Shown: positions 21,359 through 31,225 of the stretch, one piece after another
Position numbering within the stretch: the first letter of the stretch is position 1
Layout of the letters: every line of letters begins with the position of its first letter
Assembly (NCBI GenBank): GCA_001544655.2
Contig: FCOD02000023.1
Location: forward strand, 1 to 64,000
Length of the DNA: 64,000 nt
Direction of reading: 5' to 3'
Source: Caballeronia turbans
GTDB taxonomy: Bacteria > Pseudomonadota > Gammaproteobacteria > Burkholderiales > Burkholderiaceae
Notes under the pieces: generated by a model
What the model was told of the DNA's origin: nothing
The model's input: the letters and a program-made list of their open reading frames with translations, nothing else
The model's database searches: none
Position numbers and translations under genes: made by a program

Positions 21359-21431
21359 AGCAAACTCCGTGTTTTTTTGCAGGTTGGATATATTGTGGAC
21401 GAAGAAAAAGAGATCCGCCGACAATCGCTAC

Positions 21432-21437
21432 ACTATA
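21432..21437 (-). promoter_or_regulatory. Candidate hfq promoter (-10 TATAGT)
   Basis: The minus strand carries TATAGT about 74 bases before the hfq ATG, in an AT-rich stretch behind der. The bases at -35 are poor. The -10 box sits in a short dyad, GCTA-TAGTG-TAGC. An own promoter for hfq agrees with other bacteria. Confidence 0.4.
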
Positions 21438-21518
21438 GCCGATTTTCGCTGTTTTACGTTTTCCGCACCCCTCGGCCAAATGGCTGACGGCGCCGAAACG
21501 TAAGGCTTCACGCGGCTC

Positions 21519-22859
21519 TCACTCCTTGTCCGCGTAAGGGTTTCGGCTCGACCGAAACTCTATGCGAAGTGGAGTGCCGGCGAGTCCAAAAGTTTCGCGA
21601 AAACGCCCTTCCAGATAACGCTTGTATGTCTCCGTCACCGCGTCGAGCGCGTTGCCGTGCACCACGATGATCGGCGGATTTTGCCCGCCCTGATGCGCGT
21701 AACGCAGTTTCGGCCGCACCGGACCGCGGCGACGCGGCTGCTGAAATTCCACGGCATCGATCAGCGCGCGCGTGAGCTTCGGCGTCGGCAGCTTGGCCAT
21801 CGCGGCGGCGTAGGCATCGTCGACCGATTTCATCAACGCGCCGATGCCCGTTTTCTCGAGCGCGGAAACGTAGTGGAATTTAGCAAAGTCCAGAAACTTG
21901 AGCTTGCGCGTCAGGTCCGCCTTCGTGCGCTCACGCACATGCGAGTCCAGACCGTCCCACTTGTTCACGCCGACGACGAGCGCGCGGCCCTGCTCGACCA
22001 CGAAGCCCGCGATGTGCGCGTCCTGCTCAGAGATATCCTGCTGTGCATCGAGCAGAAGGATCACGACGTTGGCATCCGCGATCGACTGCAGCGTCTTCAC
22101 GACCGAAAACTTCTCGATCGCTTCGAACACCTTGCCGCGGCGGCGCAGGCCGGCCGTGTCGATCAGAGTGTACTTGCGGCCTTGTCGCTCGAAATCAACA
22201 TAAATCGAGTCGCGCGTGGTTCCGGGCATGTCAAACGCGATCACGCGCTCCTCGCCAATCAGCGTGTTCACAAGCGTCGACTTGCCGACGTTCGGACGCC
22301 CGACGATCGCGATCTTGATGCCGTGCTGCGCCTTCTCCTCTTCCGTTTCCTCCGGCTGATCCTTGTACGCGATGTCGAGTGCGTCGTTGATCATCTCGAC
22401 GACGCCGTCGCCATGCGCGGCTGAGATCGCGCGCGGATCGCCGAGACCGAGCTCGTAAAAGTCCGATGCGACCGCCGAGTACTTCATGCCCTCGGCCTTG
22501 TTCACGACCAGGAAGAGCGGCCGGCCGGTCTTGCGCAGATAGTCGGCGATCGACTTGTCCTGCGGCGCAAGTCCGTTGCGGCCATCGACGATGAATACGA
22601 CGATATCGGCCTCTTCGACCGCCTGACGCGTCTGCCGCGCCATTTCGTGCAGGATGCCGTCCTTCGCCACGGGCTCGAACCCGCCCGTGTCCACGACGAG
22701 ATACGGGCGTTCACCGCCCACGCGACCTTCGCCGTAGTGACGGTCACGAGTGAGGCCCGGCAAGTCGGCGACGAGCGCGTCGCGCGAGCGCGTCAGCCGG
22801 TTGAAAAGCGTCGATTTCCCAACATTGGGGCGCCCGACGAGCGCGATCACGGGTTTCAT
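21519..22859 (-). CDS. der: Ribosome-assembly GTPase Der (EngA)
   Basis: 446 residues with two tandem GTPase domains. Domain 1 has [12 protein letters not shown] and NKAE; domain 2 has [22 protein letters not shown] and NKWD. A KH-like C-terminal domain follows, with VPPK-type RNA-binding residues replaced by [16 protein letters not shown]. It is essential for 50S maturation. bamB is upstream across a 395-base gap and hfq downstream. Confidence 0.97.
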   Translation of the reverse strand: MKPVIALVGRPNVGKSTLFNRLTRSRDALVADLPGLTRDRHYGEGRVGGERPYLVVDTGGFEPVAKDGILHEMARQTRQAVEEADIVVFIVDGRNGLAPQDKSIADYLRKTGRPLFLVVNKAEGMKYSAVASDFYELGLGDPRAISAAHGDGVVEMINDALDIAYKDQPEETEEEKAQHGIKIAIVGRPNVGKSTLVNTLIGEERVIAFDMPGTTRDSIYVDFERQGRKYTLIDTAGLRRRGKVFEAIEKFSVVKTLQSIADANVVILLLDAQQDISEQDAHIAGFVVEQGRALVVGVNKWDGLDSHVRERTKADLTRKLKFLDFAKFHYVSALEKTGIGALMKSVDDAYAAAMAKLPTPKLTRALIDAVEFQQPRRRGPVRPKLRYAHQGGQNPPIIVVHGNALDAVTETYKRYLEGRFRETFGLAGTPLRIEFRSSRNPYADKE

Positions 22860-23254
22860 CTGATTTTGTTCAAGGTTGAACGCAAGGCAAACGCGGAACG
22901 GGCGGTGGAAACGTCTCGTTGCGTTCCGCTACGCCGCGCAATGGCTGCGCTTGTCGAAAATTAGCATGGATTCGGCTTGCCGCACGCGAGGCGTGTCGAT
23001 CGGCCGGATCGTCGGCGGTCGTTCGCCGGTCTTGCCTCGTTGGAGGCTCATCTTGCGCGGCACCTTCGCGCGCCGCGCTCATTCTTCTACCCTGCTTTTG
23101 CAGGCGGGTTTTATCGCGATGCGCGCGTGGCGCAACGCTTCTTTCTCGTGCGGTTCGTCGTGGGTGGCGAACCTGCCGCACCGCCGGACCTCGACGGAGC
23201 GCTTGCTGCTGACGGCCGCAAGAGCATGTCACGCGCTCCGCGGCCTGCATTCAC
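22860..23254. other. 395-base gap between bamB and der
   Basis: An unusually long gap inside an otherwise tight operon. A 126-codon open frame (22870-23250, minus strand) nearly fills it, but its translation is Arg/Ala/Pro-rich and unlike any family I recognise. High GC makes such chance frames common. No hairpin with a U-tract is seen on the minus strand. It could hold a degraded gene or a long leader of der. Confidence 0.5.
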
Positions 23255-24415
23255 TCAGTTGCCCGGTCGGAAACCATAAAGGTCGCCGTCATGCGTCTGA
23301 ACGACGAGCGTGCTGCCCGCCAGCACAGGCGCCGCGGTGATCGCGCTGCCGTCGGTCGGTGCGCGGCCGACGAGCTGGCCGTTTTCGGTGTTCAGGAAAT
23401 GCACGAAGCCCTGATAATCGCCCACGACGACCGCACGGCCCAGAATGTACGGCACGCTGACACTCCGGTTCTTCAACGCATCCGTCTTCCAGACCTGCGA
23501 GCCGTCCGCCGCGCGGAACGCGTTGACGACCGACCAGTCGTCGCCCGCCGCGACGATCTGCTCGTCTTGTGCGAGGCCGCTGTCGCTCGAGAAGCTCTTT
23601 TCCCACACCGGCTGGCCCGAGTTGGCATCGAAGCAACCGATGCGGCCCTGGAACGTCACCGCGCAGGTCTGCGCACCGACGAGCCCCGGCGCGCCGGTCA
23701 CGTCGTTAATGCGCTCGACTTCGGTCACACCCTTCGGATACGACACCGGCGCCTGCCAGTAGGCGTCGCCCGTCTGCAGGTTGATCGCCGCGAACGTCCC
23801 GCCGGGGAAGCCCGCGAGCACCGCCTGATTGCCGGCGAACGTCATGCCGGCCGCGACCCGCAGGTTCAGCGGCACCGCGCGCAACTGGAAGATCCACTTC
23901 TGCTCGCCCGTCTGCGCGCTGAACGCGATGACCTTGCCGTCGATGGTGCGCACGATCACGAGATCGTTGCCGACGAGCGGCGGCGAGACGATCTCGCCGG
24001 GCGCCGTGGCCGTCCACAACAGCTTGCCGTCGGCACCGAGCACGTCGACCTGGCCCTTCAGACCGCCCACTGCCGTGAGATTGCCATCGCTGCCGACGCC
24101 CGCGGACAAATCGTCCTTGAGCTTGGTGCGCCAGACGTCCTGACCGGTCTTCGCGTCGATCTTGGCGACGGTGCCGTTCGTGCCCGCGGCGAAGACGTAA
24201 TCGCCGACCGCGACCGGCGAGAACAGATAGCGGCCCGCCTTGCCGACGCTCGCCTTCCACGTCTGATTGACGTTCAACACCGGCTTGAAGTCCGCGAGCG
24301 GTGTCGGCACGCGGCGTTCATCCTTGGTCGACGAGCAAGCGGCCAACAAGACGGTCGTCGCGCAGGCGAGCGGCACGGCGTAGCGTTTCAAAAAAGTCAT
24401 CGGTGGACGCAACAT
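23255..24415 (-). CDS. bamB: Outer membrane assembly lipoprotein BamB
   Basis: 386 residues; an ATG at codon 6 (24400) is an equally good start. The lipobox LLAACSS gives a lipidated Cys, so the protein sits on the periplasmic face of the outer membrane. The rest is an eight-bladed beta-propeller of PQQ-like repeats (KIDAKTGQDVWRTKL, AINLQTGDAYWQAPV, FLNTENGQLVGRAPTDG). It supports BamA in beta-barrel insertion. It lies in the conserved hisS-yfgM-bamB-der run. Confidence 0.95.
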   Translation of the reverse strand: MLRPPMTFLKRYAVPLACATTVLLAACSSTKDERRVPTPLADFKPVLNVNQTWKASVGKAGRYLFSPVAVGDYVFAAGTNGTVAKIDAKTGQDVWRTKLKDDLSAGVGSDGNLTAVGGLKGQVDVLGADGKLLWTATAPGEIVSPPLVGNDLVIVRTIDGKVIAFSAQTGEQKWIFQLRAVPLNLRVAAGMTFAGNQAVLAGFPGGTFAAINLQTGDAYWQAPVSYPKGVTEVERINDVTGAPGLVGAQTCAVTFQGRIGCFDANSGQPVWEKSFSSDSGLAQDEQIVAAGDDWSVVNAFRAADGSQVWKTDALKNRSVSVPYILGRAVVVGDYQGFVHFLNTENGQLVGRAPTDGSAITAAPVLAGSTLVVQTHDGDLYGFRPGN

Positions 24416-24533
24416 GAATTGGTGAATTGGGTTGATCGGCGCCGACCGACGCGCCGCTGCATGGCGACGCTGTGGCGGGCGGCTTGATGGACTGATGTGC
24501 TAAATCGATCGAAACCGATTGGAACGATGCGGA

Positions 24534-25163
24534 TCAGCCGCCGAGCGCATCGAGCTTGAACTGAACCAGTTGACGCGCGGACGTGTCGTTCTCGGGCAGC
24601 GTCTCGAGGGCAACCTTGTAGGCTGCGCGCGCATCGTCGCGTTTGCCTTGTGCCGCGAGCAGGTCCCCGCGACGATCCGCGATCACGCCCTTGAACGCAT
24701 CGAGCGGTTGATCCGCGAGCAGCTTCAGGCCCGCGTCGTAGTTCTTCTCGTCGAGCAGGACGAGCGCGAGACGCAGCTTCGCGATCTGCTTGTACTCGTC
24801 ATCCTTCGCGTGATCGATGGCCCATTGCAGTTGCGCCTTCGCACCTGCCGTGTTGCCCGCCATGTAAAGCGACTTTGCGGCCGCGAGCGCGGTCATCTGC
24901 GCGTAGCCCGTGCCGCCGAACTTGTCTTCCATGTCCGTCGCCACGCGCGTGACCAGCGCCTGATCGTTGGCGTTCACCGCCTGCTGAAGATGGTCGTAGA
25001 GCACCGACGCTTCGGCCGCCTGACGGCGCTGCCAAAAATTCCATCCGTTGTACCCGGCCCCAATGATGAGCGCCACGAGCACAATCCACGTCGTGGTGTT
25101 ACCCCATTTGGCCCACCAGGCCTTTACGCTTTCAAGTGATTCTTGTTCGTCGTGATAGCTCAT
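24534..25163 (-). CDS. YfgM-like ancillary SecYEG translocon subunit (TPR protein)
   Basis: 209 residues. An acidic N-terminus (MSYHDEQESLESVKAWW) leads into one membrane segment (TWIVLVALIIGAGYNGW, about residues 24-42) and then TPR-like helices in the periplasm. This matches the YfgM family, which joins PpiD at the Sec translocon. It lies between hisS and bamB as in E. coli. Confidence 0.88.
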   Translation of the reverse strand: MSYHDEQESLESVKAWWAKWGNTTTWIVLVALIIGAGYNGWNFWQRRQAAEASVLYDHLQQAVNANDQALVTRVATDMEDKFGGTGYAQMTALAAAKSLYMAGNTAGAKAQLQWAIDHAKDDEYKQIAKLRLALVLLDEKNYDAGLKLLADQPLDAFKGVIADRRGDLLAAQGKRDDARAAYKVALETLPENDTSARQLVQFKLDALGG

Positions 25164-25218
25164 CGTCCAGCTATTCCTTCCTGCGTTTCAGTTCCCTCAA
25201 CGAGCGCCGCGCGCGATC

Positions 25219-25237
25219 CCGGATCAGTTCGATCCGG
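25219..25237. repeat. Inverted repeat CCGGATC-N5-GATCCGG between hisS and yfgM
   Basis: Perfect 7-bp arms around AGTTC in the 102-base hisS-yfgM gap, 29 bases behind the hisS stop side. No T-run follows on either strand. It is probably an RNA stem in the intercistronic region. Confidence 0.4.
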
Positions 25238-25265
25238 CACGCGATGCACGGCAATGTGCCTGTAC

Positions 25266-26615
25266 TCAGGCACCCTCGTCATCGGCGGTTGCAACCATCG
25301 CATTGATTAGGTATTCGGTCAAGTCTTCCGCCGGAACGTTCACTTGCTCGTTCTTTTGGCCGTCGGATGTTTCGTCGCCCGAACGACGCAGCGGTTTGAC
25401 GCCGATCATGCCTTGTGCGAGCTCGTCCTCGCCCAGCACGACCGCGAAGGCCGCGCCGCTCGCGTCGGCCTTTTTCATCTGCGACTTGAAGCTCGCGGAC
25501 GCGCCGTCCGGGCTGCAATGCAGGATGACGTCTAGACCCGTATCGCGCAGACGCTCGGCGACGATGAACGCGTGCTCCGCCGCTTTTTCGCCCTGATGCA
25601 CGACATACACATCCGTGCCTTCGGCTTCGGGCACGAGTTGTTCCTCCTTCAGCAACTCGAGGATGCGCTCGACACCCATCGCCCAGCCGCACGCGGCCGT
25701 CGGCTTGCCGCCGAGCTGCTCGATGAGGGGATCGTAGCGACCGCCGCCCGCGACCGTGCCCTGCGCGCCGAGCTTGTCGGTGACCCACTCGAACACGGTG
25801 AGGTTGTAATAGTCGAGACCGCGCACGAGGCGAGGATTGATCGTGAACGGAATGTTGTTCGCTTTGAGCAGACGCTGCACGCCTTCGAAGTGCTTGCGCG
25901 ACGCGTCGCCGAGAAAATCGACGAGCTTCGGCGCATTCTGCGCGATCTCCTGCAGCGCGGGATTCTTCGTGTCGAGCACGCGAAGCGGGTTCGTATAGAG
26001 ACGGCGTTTCGCTTCTTCATCGAGCGAATCGACATGCTTCTCCAGATACGCGATCAGTTCCTTGCGATGCGCCGCCCGCTCCTCCGCCTGACCGAGCGAA
26101 TTGAGTTCGAGGCGGATGCCGGTGAGGCCGAGGTCGTCCCAGAGACGCTGGCACATCATGATGATCTCGGCGTCCGTATCCGGGCCCGCGAAGCCGAGCG
26201 CTTCCACGCCGACCTGATGGAACTGGCGATAACGCCCGCGCTGCGGACGTTCGTGACGGAACATCGGGCCGACGTACCAGAGGCGCTTCGGGCCGTCGTA
26301 AAGCAGGTTGTGCTCGATGACCGCGCGCACGACCGCCGCCGTGTTCTCCGGCCGCATCGTCAGATGCTCGCCGTTGAGCGCATCCGTGAAGCTGTACATC
26401 TCTTTCTCGACGATATCGGTCACTTCGCCGATACCGCGCGTGAACAACTGCGTATGCTCGACGATCGGCGTGCGGATGTTCTGATAGCCGTATGCGCGCA
26501 GCATCGACTTGACGGTGGTTTCGAAGAAATCCCACAACGCGGCATCCTGCGGGAGGATGTCGTTCATGCCCTTCACACCGCTCAGTTTCTCGAGCCGTTT
26601 CTTCTGTTCAGTCAT
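25266..26615 (-). CDS. hisS: Histidyl-tRNA synthetase
   Basis: 449 residues. Class II motifs are clear: [11 protein letters not shown] at the start, motif 2 [17 protein letters not shown], and histidine motif [14 protein letters not shown] with the second histidine loop. The C-terminal anticodon-binding domain is present, with a short extra acidic or polar tail. It charges tRNA-His. Six bases separate it from ispG upstream, so the two are cotranscribed. Confidence 0.97.
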   Translation of the reverse strand: MTEQKKRLEKLSGVKGMNDILPQDAALWDFFETTVKSMLRAYGYQNIRTPIVEHTQLFTRGIGEVTDIVEKEMYSFTDALNGEHLTMRPENTAAVVRAVIEHNLLYDGPKRLWYVGPMFRHERPQRGRYRQFHQVGVEALGFAGPDTDAEIIMMCQRLWDDLGLTGIRLELNSLGQAEERAAHRKELIAYLEKHVDSLDEEAKRRLYTNPLRVLDTKNPALQEIAQNAPKLVDFLGDASRKHFEGVQRLLKANNIPFTINPRLVRGLDYYNLTVFEWVTDKLGAQGTVAGGGRYDPLIEQLGGKPTAACGWAMGVERILELLKEEQLVPEAEGTDVYVVHQGEKAAEHAFIVAERLRDTGLDVILHCSPDGASASFKSQMKKADASGAAFAVVLGEDELAQGMIGVKPLRRSGDETSDGQKNEQVNVPAEDLTEYLINAMVATADDEGA

Positions 26616-26621
26616 CTGTCT

Positions 26622-27968
26622 TCAAAGGGTTGCGGTGGACGTCTCTTCGCGCTTGCCTGCTTCCTGCCTGTAGGTGCGCTCGACATAGTCGCTGACGATT
26701 TGCTGGAACTCCTCGGCGATGCGCTCGCCGCGCAGCGTCTTCACCTTCACGCCGTCGATGAACACGGGCGCCGCCGGATTCTCGCCCGAACCCGGCAAGC
26801 TGATGCCGATGTTCGCGTGCTTCGATTCGCCCGGCCCGTTGACGATGCAGCCCATCACCGCGACGTGCATCTTTTCCACGCCCGGGTACTGGTCGCGCCA
26901 GGTCGGCATCGAACTGCGCAGGTAAGTCTGAATCTGCGAGGCGAGCTCCTGGAACAGCGTGCTCGTCGTGCGGCCGCAGCCGGGGCACGCGATGACCATC
27001 GGCGTGAAGGAACGCAGGCCCATCGTCTGCAGGATTTCCTGGCCGACGACGACTTCGCCGGTGCGCGCGCCGCCCGGTTCGGGCGTGAGCGAGATGCGGA
27101 TGGTGTCGCCGATGCCCTCCTGCAGCAGCACCGAAAGCGCCGCCGTCGACGCGACGATACCCTTCGAGCCCATGCCCGCTTCGGTCAGGCCGAGGTGCAA
27201 CGCGAAGCTGCAGCGCTTTGCGAGTTCGCGGTACACGGCGATCAGATCCTGCACGCCGCTGACCTTGCACGACAGGATGATCTTGTCGCGGCCGAGACCG
27301 AGTTCGACGGCGCGTTCCGCGGAGCCGATCGCCGATTGAATCAGCGCCTCGTACATGACGCTCTGCAGTTCCCACGGCGTCGAACGCGCGGCGTTCTCGT
27401 CCATCATGCGCGCGAGCAAATCCTGATCGAGACTGCCCCAGTTCACGCCGATGCGCACCGGCTTGTCATATTTGATCGCGGCTTCGATCATTTGCGCGAA
27501 CTGCGTGTCGCGCTTCGCGCCCTGGCCGACGTTGCCCGGATTGATGCGGTACTTCGACAGCGCTTCGGCGCACGCGGGATAGTCGCGCAGCAACAGATGG
27601 CCGTTGTAATGAAAGTCGCCGACGAGCGGCACGGTCACGCCCATGCGATCGAGCTGCTCACGGATATGCGGCACAGCGGCGGCCGCTTCGGGCGTGTTCA
27701 CCGTGATGCGCACGAGCTCGGAGCCGGCTTGCGCCAGTTCCTTGATCTGGATGGCGGTGCCGATCGCGTCGGCGGTGTCGGTGTTGGTCATCGACTGGAC
27801 GCGCACAGGCGCGTCGCCGCCGATCGTCACGAGCTGTCCGCCCCAGCGCACATCGACCGCGTGCGATGCGCGGCGCGTCAATGGACCGCCGAAGACCGGC
27901 TCGGTCGAACAAATCTTGCTGCTGATCAGGGATTGAGCTTCGGATTGCATCGAAAGACCCTTTGGCAA
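26622..27968 (-). CDS. ispG: 4-hydroxy-3-methylbut-2-enyl diphosphate synthase IspG (GcpE)
   Basis: 448 residues from 27968; an ATG at 27950 is the alternative start. The TIM-barrel part contains [13 protein letters not shown]; the C-terminal cluster domain has IACPGCGRT and [10 protein letters not shown], supplying the [4Fe-4S] cysteines. It converts MEcPP to HMBPP in the non-mevalonate isoprenoid pathway. It is flanked by the rodZ-like gene and hisS, the order known from E. coli. Confidence 0.97.
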   Translation of the reverse strand: MPKGLSMQSEAQSLISSKICSTEPVFGGPLTRRASHAVDVRWGGQLVTIGGDAPVRVQSMTNTDTADAIGTAIQIKELAQAGSELVRITVNTPEAAAAVPHIREQLDRMGVTVPLVGDFHYNGHLLLRDYPACAEALSKYRINPGNVGQGAKRDTQFAQMIEAAIKYDKPVRIGVNWGSLDQDLLARMMDENAARSTPWELQSVMYEALIQSAIGSAERAVELGLGRDKIILSCKVSGVQDLIAVYRELAKRCSFALHLGLTEAGMGSKGIVASTAALSVLLQEGIGDTIRISLTPEPGGARTGEVVVGQEILQTMGLRSFTPMVIACPGCGRTTSTLFQELASQIQTYLRSSMPTWRDQYPGVEKMHVAVMGCIVNGPGESKHANIGISLPGSGENPAAPVFIDGVKVKTLRGERIAEEFQQIVSDYVERTYRQEAGKREETSTATL

Positions 27969-28014
27969 CCTTGGCGCCGATGCGGCGCCGGGTGGCGTGG
28001 ATGAAACCTCAAAC

Positions 28015-28042
28015 GGGCGTCACGGCTTGCACCGTGACGCCC
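28015..28042 (-). terminator. 11-bp stem-loop between the rodZ-like gene and ispG
   Basis: Perfect arms GGGCGTCACGG/CCGTGACGCCC enclose CTTGCA. On the minus strand the stem is followed by GTTTGAGGTTT, a weak U-rich tail. It looks like a partial terminator or attenuator ahead of ispG. Confidence 0.6.
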
Positions 28043-28084
28043 CTGACTTGTCCGGCGCGCACTGAACCGATCGACCTCGCCGAC

Positions 28085-29188
28085 TCAAGGCAGCGAGAGG
28101 CGCGCGACGTTTCCGCGTGCGGATGAATAGCGCTTGGCATCGACGGGTTCGTCGTCGACCGACAACGATTCGACGCCCTTCACGTTGCCCACGGTCACCT
28201 TGAACGGCGCCTCGCCCTGCACGCGCTGTGTGCTGCCCGCGTGAACGAGACCGGAAAAGAGTTCCTTGCCGTCCTTGCCGCGCACGCTGAACCAGCTATC
28301 TTCCTTCACTTTCAATTCGATTGCGCTCGAGCCGCCGCCCGAGACGGCCGGCGCGGACGCCACCGCTATTGCCGGCGCGGTTTTCGCTGCCGATGCGGCC
28401 GGCACGCTCGCGCCCTGCACCGCGGACAGCGTCGACGACGAAGCCGGCAGCGCGTTCGTGCCGAGCGGACGCGGCATCGGCTGCTCGCCGGGCGCCGCCG
28501 CCACTTCGGGCAGCGACGCTTCGCCCGTGTTCGCTGCGGCTGCCTCGTCCGGGGTCGGCGCAGACGGTGCGCCCGCAGAGTCGTTCGATGTCGCCGGCGA
28601 CGTCGACGACAAGCCCATGCCCGTCGTCGCTTTCAGGCGTGCAAGCCAGTTGCTCGATTCACCGCCGGTATGCCACATGACGAGCGCCACCAGGACGGCG
28701 ATGATGGCCAGTACGCCCCACATCCACGAGCGCTTGCGACCCGACGAATTACCGAGCGGCACCGACACGCGCCCGCGCGGCAGACCCGTGCCTGCCGACG
28801 CCGGCACTTTCAGATTGTGCTCGATGTCACCGCTATCGCGCCGGAACGCCTGCGTGAAGAGCGCCGGATCGGCACCCAGAATTTTCGCGTAACTGCGCAC
28901 GATGCCCGCGGCAAACGTGCGGTCAGGCAACTGACTGATATCGCCCGCTTCGAGCGCGAGCAATTTCGGCGGCGACACCTTGAGGCGCGCGGAGACGTCG
29001 TCGATCGACCATGCTTTCGCCTGGCGAAGCTGCGCGAGACGCGCGCCAACCGCCGGTATCGAGTCCAGAGGCCCAGCCTGGCTCGCATTCGACGCCGCCC
29101 CTTCCGCGCCAGCCTGACCGTCGTACTGACCGCCGGACCGGTTGCCGGAATGACTGCCGAAAGGCGTCGGGTGCTGCGGCTCACTCAT
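28085..29188 (-). CDS. RodZ-like helix-turn-helix membrane protein (DUF4115)
   Basis: 367 residues. A cytosolic HTH domain (about 48-110: VGARLAQLRQAKAWSIDDVS, LKVSPPKLLALEAGDI) precedes one membrane segment (about 155-172: WGVLAIIAVLVALVMW). A Pro/Ala/Ser-rich linker and a C-terminal DUF4115 domain (EDSWFSVRGKDGKELFSGL) follow. This is the RodZ architecture; RodZ links MreB to the cell-wall machinery. The rlmN-rodZ-ispG neighbourhood matches E. coli. The pilW/pilF gene often found between rlmN and rodZ is absent. Confidence 0.86.
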   Translation of the reverse strand: MSEPQHPTPFGSHSGNRSGGQYDGQAGAEGAASNASQAGPLDSIPAVGARLAQLRQAKAWSIDDVSARLKVSPPKLLALEAGDISQLPDRTFAAGIVRSYAKILGADPALFTQAFRRDSGDIEHNLKVPASAGTGLPRGRVSVPLGNSSGRKRSWMWGVLAIIAVLVALVMWHTGGESSNWLARLKATTGMGLSSTSPATSNDSAGAPSAPTPDEAAAANTGEASLPEVAAAPGEQPMPRPLGTNALPASSSTLSAVQGASVPAASAAKTAPAIAVASAPAVSGGGSSAIELKVKEDSWFSVRGKDGKELFSGLVHAGSTQRVQGEAPFKVTVGNVKGVESLSVDDEPVDAKRYSSARGNVARLSLP

Positions 29189-29285
29189 GCCAAATTCCTC
29201 GCATCGTTTCTTTCATATAGCGCTGTTGCGTTCTTCGGTTCAAAAACCACGTGAACGATACAACTCCAGCGCCATTGCAGACCGC

Positions 29286-29294
29286 TTTATAACA
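29286..29294 (-). promoter_or_regulatory. Candidate extended -10 promoter of the rodZ-ispG run
   Basis: The minus strand reads TGT-TATAAA about 100 bases before the rodZ-like ATG, in the AT-rich 183-base gap after rlmN. A good -35 box is not seen, which an extended -10 can tolerate. It would give rodZ, ispG and hisS their own start. Confidence 0.45.
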
Positions 29295-29371
29295 AAATGT
29301 TCGGCTTTTAGTACCGCATCCAGGCGCTCATTTCGCCTTTTCGCTGCGGCTTGTTCAGTTTTGACGCACCG

Positions 29372-30514
29372 TCAGATCGCCCGCACCTCGATCGTTTTGC
29401 TGCCCGCGCGGCTCATGCGTTCGGCAAGACGCGTGCGGTCCTGCACCGCACCCGCGAGCTGCCCGCAGGCGGCGTCGATATCGTCCCCGCGCGTCTTGCG
29501 CACGGTGGTGACGACACCCGCATCGATCAGAACCTGCGAGAATCGCTTGATCTGCTCGTTCTTGGAGCGCGTCAGGCCCGATTCCGGGAACGGATTGAAC
29601 GGAATGAGGTTGAACTTGCACGGCACGTCGCGCGTCACGGCGAGCAGTTCCCGCGCGTGCGCTTCGGTGTCGTTGACGCCGTCGAGCATGCAATATTCGA
29701 ACGTGATGAAGTCGCGCGGCGCGACCTTCAGATAACGCTGACACGCGGCCATCAATTCGCGCAACGGGTACTTCTTGTTCAGCGGCACGAGCATGTCGCG
29801 CAGCGGATCATTCGGCGCATGCAGCGACACCGCGAGCGCCACGGGCAAATCGGCGGCGAGACGGTCCATCATCGGCACGACGCCGGAGGTGGACAGCGTC
29901 ACGCGGCGGCGCGACAGGCCGTAGGCGTTGTCGTCGAGCATCAGGCGCATGGCCGGCACGACGGCGTCGTAGTTGAGCATCGGCTCGCCCATGCCCATCA
30001 TCACCACGTTCGTGACGACGCGCTCGCCCTTGCCCGGACCGCCGACCTCGCGCCCGAGCGACTTGCGCAACGCGAACTCCGCCATGCGCAACTGGCCGAT
30101 GATTTCGCCCGTCGTCAGATTGCGGGAGAAGCCCTGCTTGCCGGTGGAACAGAAACGGCAGTTCACCGCGCAACCCGCCTGCGACGAAACGCACAGCGTC
30201 CCGCGCGTTTCTTCGGGGATGAACACGGTTTCGACCGCGTTGCCATTGCCGACGTCGATCAGCCACTTGCGTGTACCGTCGGTGGAAACATGGTCGCTGA
30301 TGATGTCGGGCATCGCCATGTTGGCGCGGCCCTTGAGTTTCTCGCGCAGCGATTTCGCGAGATCCGTCATGCCGTCGAAATCGTCGGCACCGTATTGATG
30401 GATCCAGCGCTGCAATTGCTTGGCGCGAAACGGCTTTTCGCCCAGGCTCGCGCAGTACGCGGTGAGCCCGGCGGCGTCCAGATCGAGAAGATTGACGGTG
30501 GTGCTGCTCGTCAT
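29372..30514 (-). CDS. rlmN: Dual-specificity rRNA/tRNA adenine C2-methyltransferase RlmN
   Basis: 380 residues from [16 protein letters not shown] (30514), which matches the family length; ATGs at 30529 and farther upstream add unconserved residues. The radical-SAM motif CAVNCRFC (C-x3-C-x2-C) is intact, as is the N-terminal [14 protein letters not shown] domain. It methylates A2503 of 23S rRNA and A37 of some tRNAs. It follows ndk, as in Pseudomonas and relatives. Confidence 0.95.
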   Translation of the reverse strand: MTSSTTVNLLDLDAAGLTAYCASLGEKPFRAKQLQRWIHQYGADDFDGMTDLAKSLREKLKGRANMAMPDIISDHVSTDGTRKWLIDVGNGNAVETVFIPEETRGTLCVSSQAGCAVNCRFCSTGKQGFSRNLTTGEIIGQLRMAEFALRKSLGREVGGPGKGERVVTNVVMMGMGEPMLNYDAVVPAMRLMLDDNAYGLSRRRVTLSTSGVVPMMDRLAADLPVALAVSLHAPNDPLRDMLVPLNKKYPLRELMAACQRYLKVAPRDFITFEYCMLDGVNDTEAHARELLAVTRDVPCKFNLIPFNPFPESGLTRSKNEQIKRFSQVLIDAGVVTTVRKTRGDDIDAACGQLAGAVQDRTRLAERMSRAGSKTIEVRAI

Positions 30515-30664
30515 GTCGAGTTCTGCCATTTCAGATTGCGAAGCCCGGCCTGTGTCGCCCGGGACCGTTCGCGCCAATTTCTGCTGCTTTCTTACTGCTA
30601 TTTTTTGCGTCGAGGCGCGATGCGCGCGACGGCCAACAGACCGGCGCGCGGTACAACGCGAAAA

Positions 30665-31090
30665 TTAACGCGAGTAGACGTTCACTTCCGGGAAGAAGAA
30701 CGAGACTTCCTGGCGCGCCGTTTCCGGAGCGTCCGAACCGTGCACGGCGTTAGCGTCGATGCTGTCGGCGAAGTCGGCGCGGATCGTGCCCTTGTCCGCC
30801 TTCTTCGGGTCGGTCGCGCCCATCAGGTCGCGATGCTTGGCAATCGCGTTTTCGCCTTCGAGCACCTGAATCACGACCGGGCCGGAAATCATGAACTCCA
30901 CGAGGTCCTTGAAGAACGGACGCGCAGCGTGCACGGCATAAAACTTTTCCGCGTCGGCGCGCGACAGATGAACCATGCGCGACGCAATGATCTTCAAACC
31001 TGCGTTCTCGAAACGGCTGTAGATCTGGCCGATAACGTTCTTTGCTACCGCGTCCGGCTTAATAATCGACAGGGTGCGCTCGATCGCCAT
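30665..31090 (-). CDS. ndk: Nucleoside diphosphate kinase
   Basis: 141 residues from [15 protein letters not shown] (31090), the exact family start; TTTGGAG stands seven bases upstream. The active-site loop NAVHGSDA holds the phosphorylated His. It balances NTP and dNTP pools. Its place ahead of rlmN is conserved. Confidence 0.97.
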   Translation of the reverse strand: MAIERTLSIIKPDAVAKNVIGQIYSRFENAGLKIIASRMVHLSRADAEKFYAVHAARPFFKDLVEFMISGPVVIQVLEGENAIAKHRDLMGATDPKKADKGTIRADFADSIDANAVHGSDAPETARQEVSFFFPEVNVYSR

Positions 31091-31137
31091 GAAAAACTCC
31101 AAATAATGAACGGTTTACGGATTAAAACGAATCGACA

Positions 31138-31146
31138 ATTGTAGCA
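31138..31146 (-). promoter_or_regulatory. Candidate extended -10 promoter of ndk
   Basis: The minus strand reads TGC-TACAAT about 48 bases upstream of the ndk ATG. The -35 region is weak. The TGN extension and near-consensus hexamer make it the best candidate. Confidence 0.45.
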
Positions 31147-31173
31147 CGAAGCAAGGTATGATTGCGATTGAAA

Positions 31174-31191
31174 CCTTACGACGCCGTAAGG
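31174..31191. repeat. Inverted repeat CCTTACG-ACGC-CGTAAGG
   Basis: Perfect 7-bp arms around ACGC, just upstream of the candidate ndk promoter and 240 bases before the plus-strand gene. It may be an operator; no T-tract follows. Confidence 0.4.
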
Positions 31192-31213
31192 ATCAAATCC
31201 GGCGAGGACTTAA

Positions 31214-31225
31214 CCGTTCGAACGG
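31214..31225. repeat. Palindrome CCGTTCGAACGG
   Basis: A 12-base perfect palindrome in the same divergent gap, 22 bases from the first repeat. In a high-GC genome such a site can occur by chance, but two dyads side by side suggest regulation. Confidence 0.35.

Noticed and set aside
23090-23105. Hairpin CCTGC-TTTT-GCAGG followed by CGGGTTTTA as a terminator
   Set aside because: It points to the plus strand where no gene lies upstream; the stem is only five pairs.
22870-23250. 126-codon frame between bamB and der as a real gene
   Set aside because: Composition (Arg, Ala, Pro, Gln) resembles random GC-rich sequence, with no motif and no convincing ribosome site; kept only as an open question.
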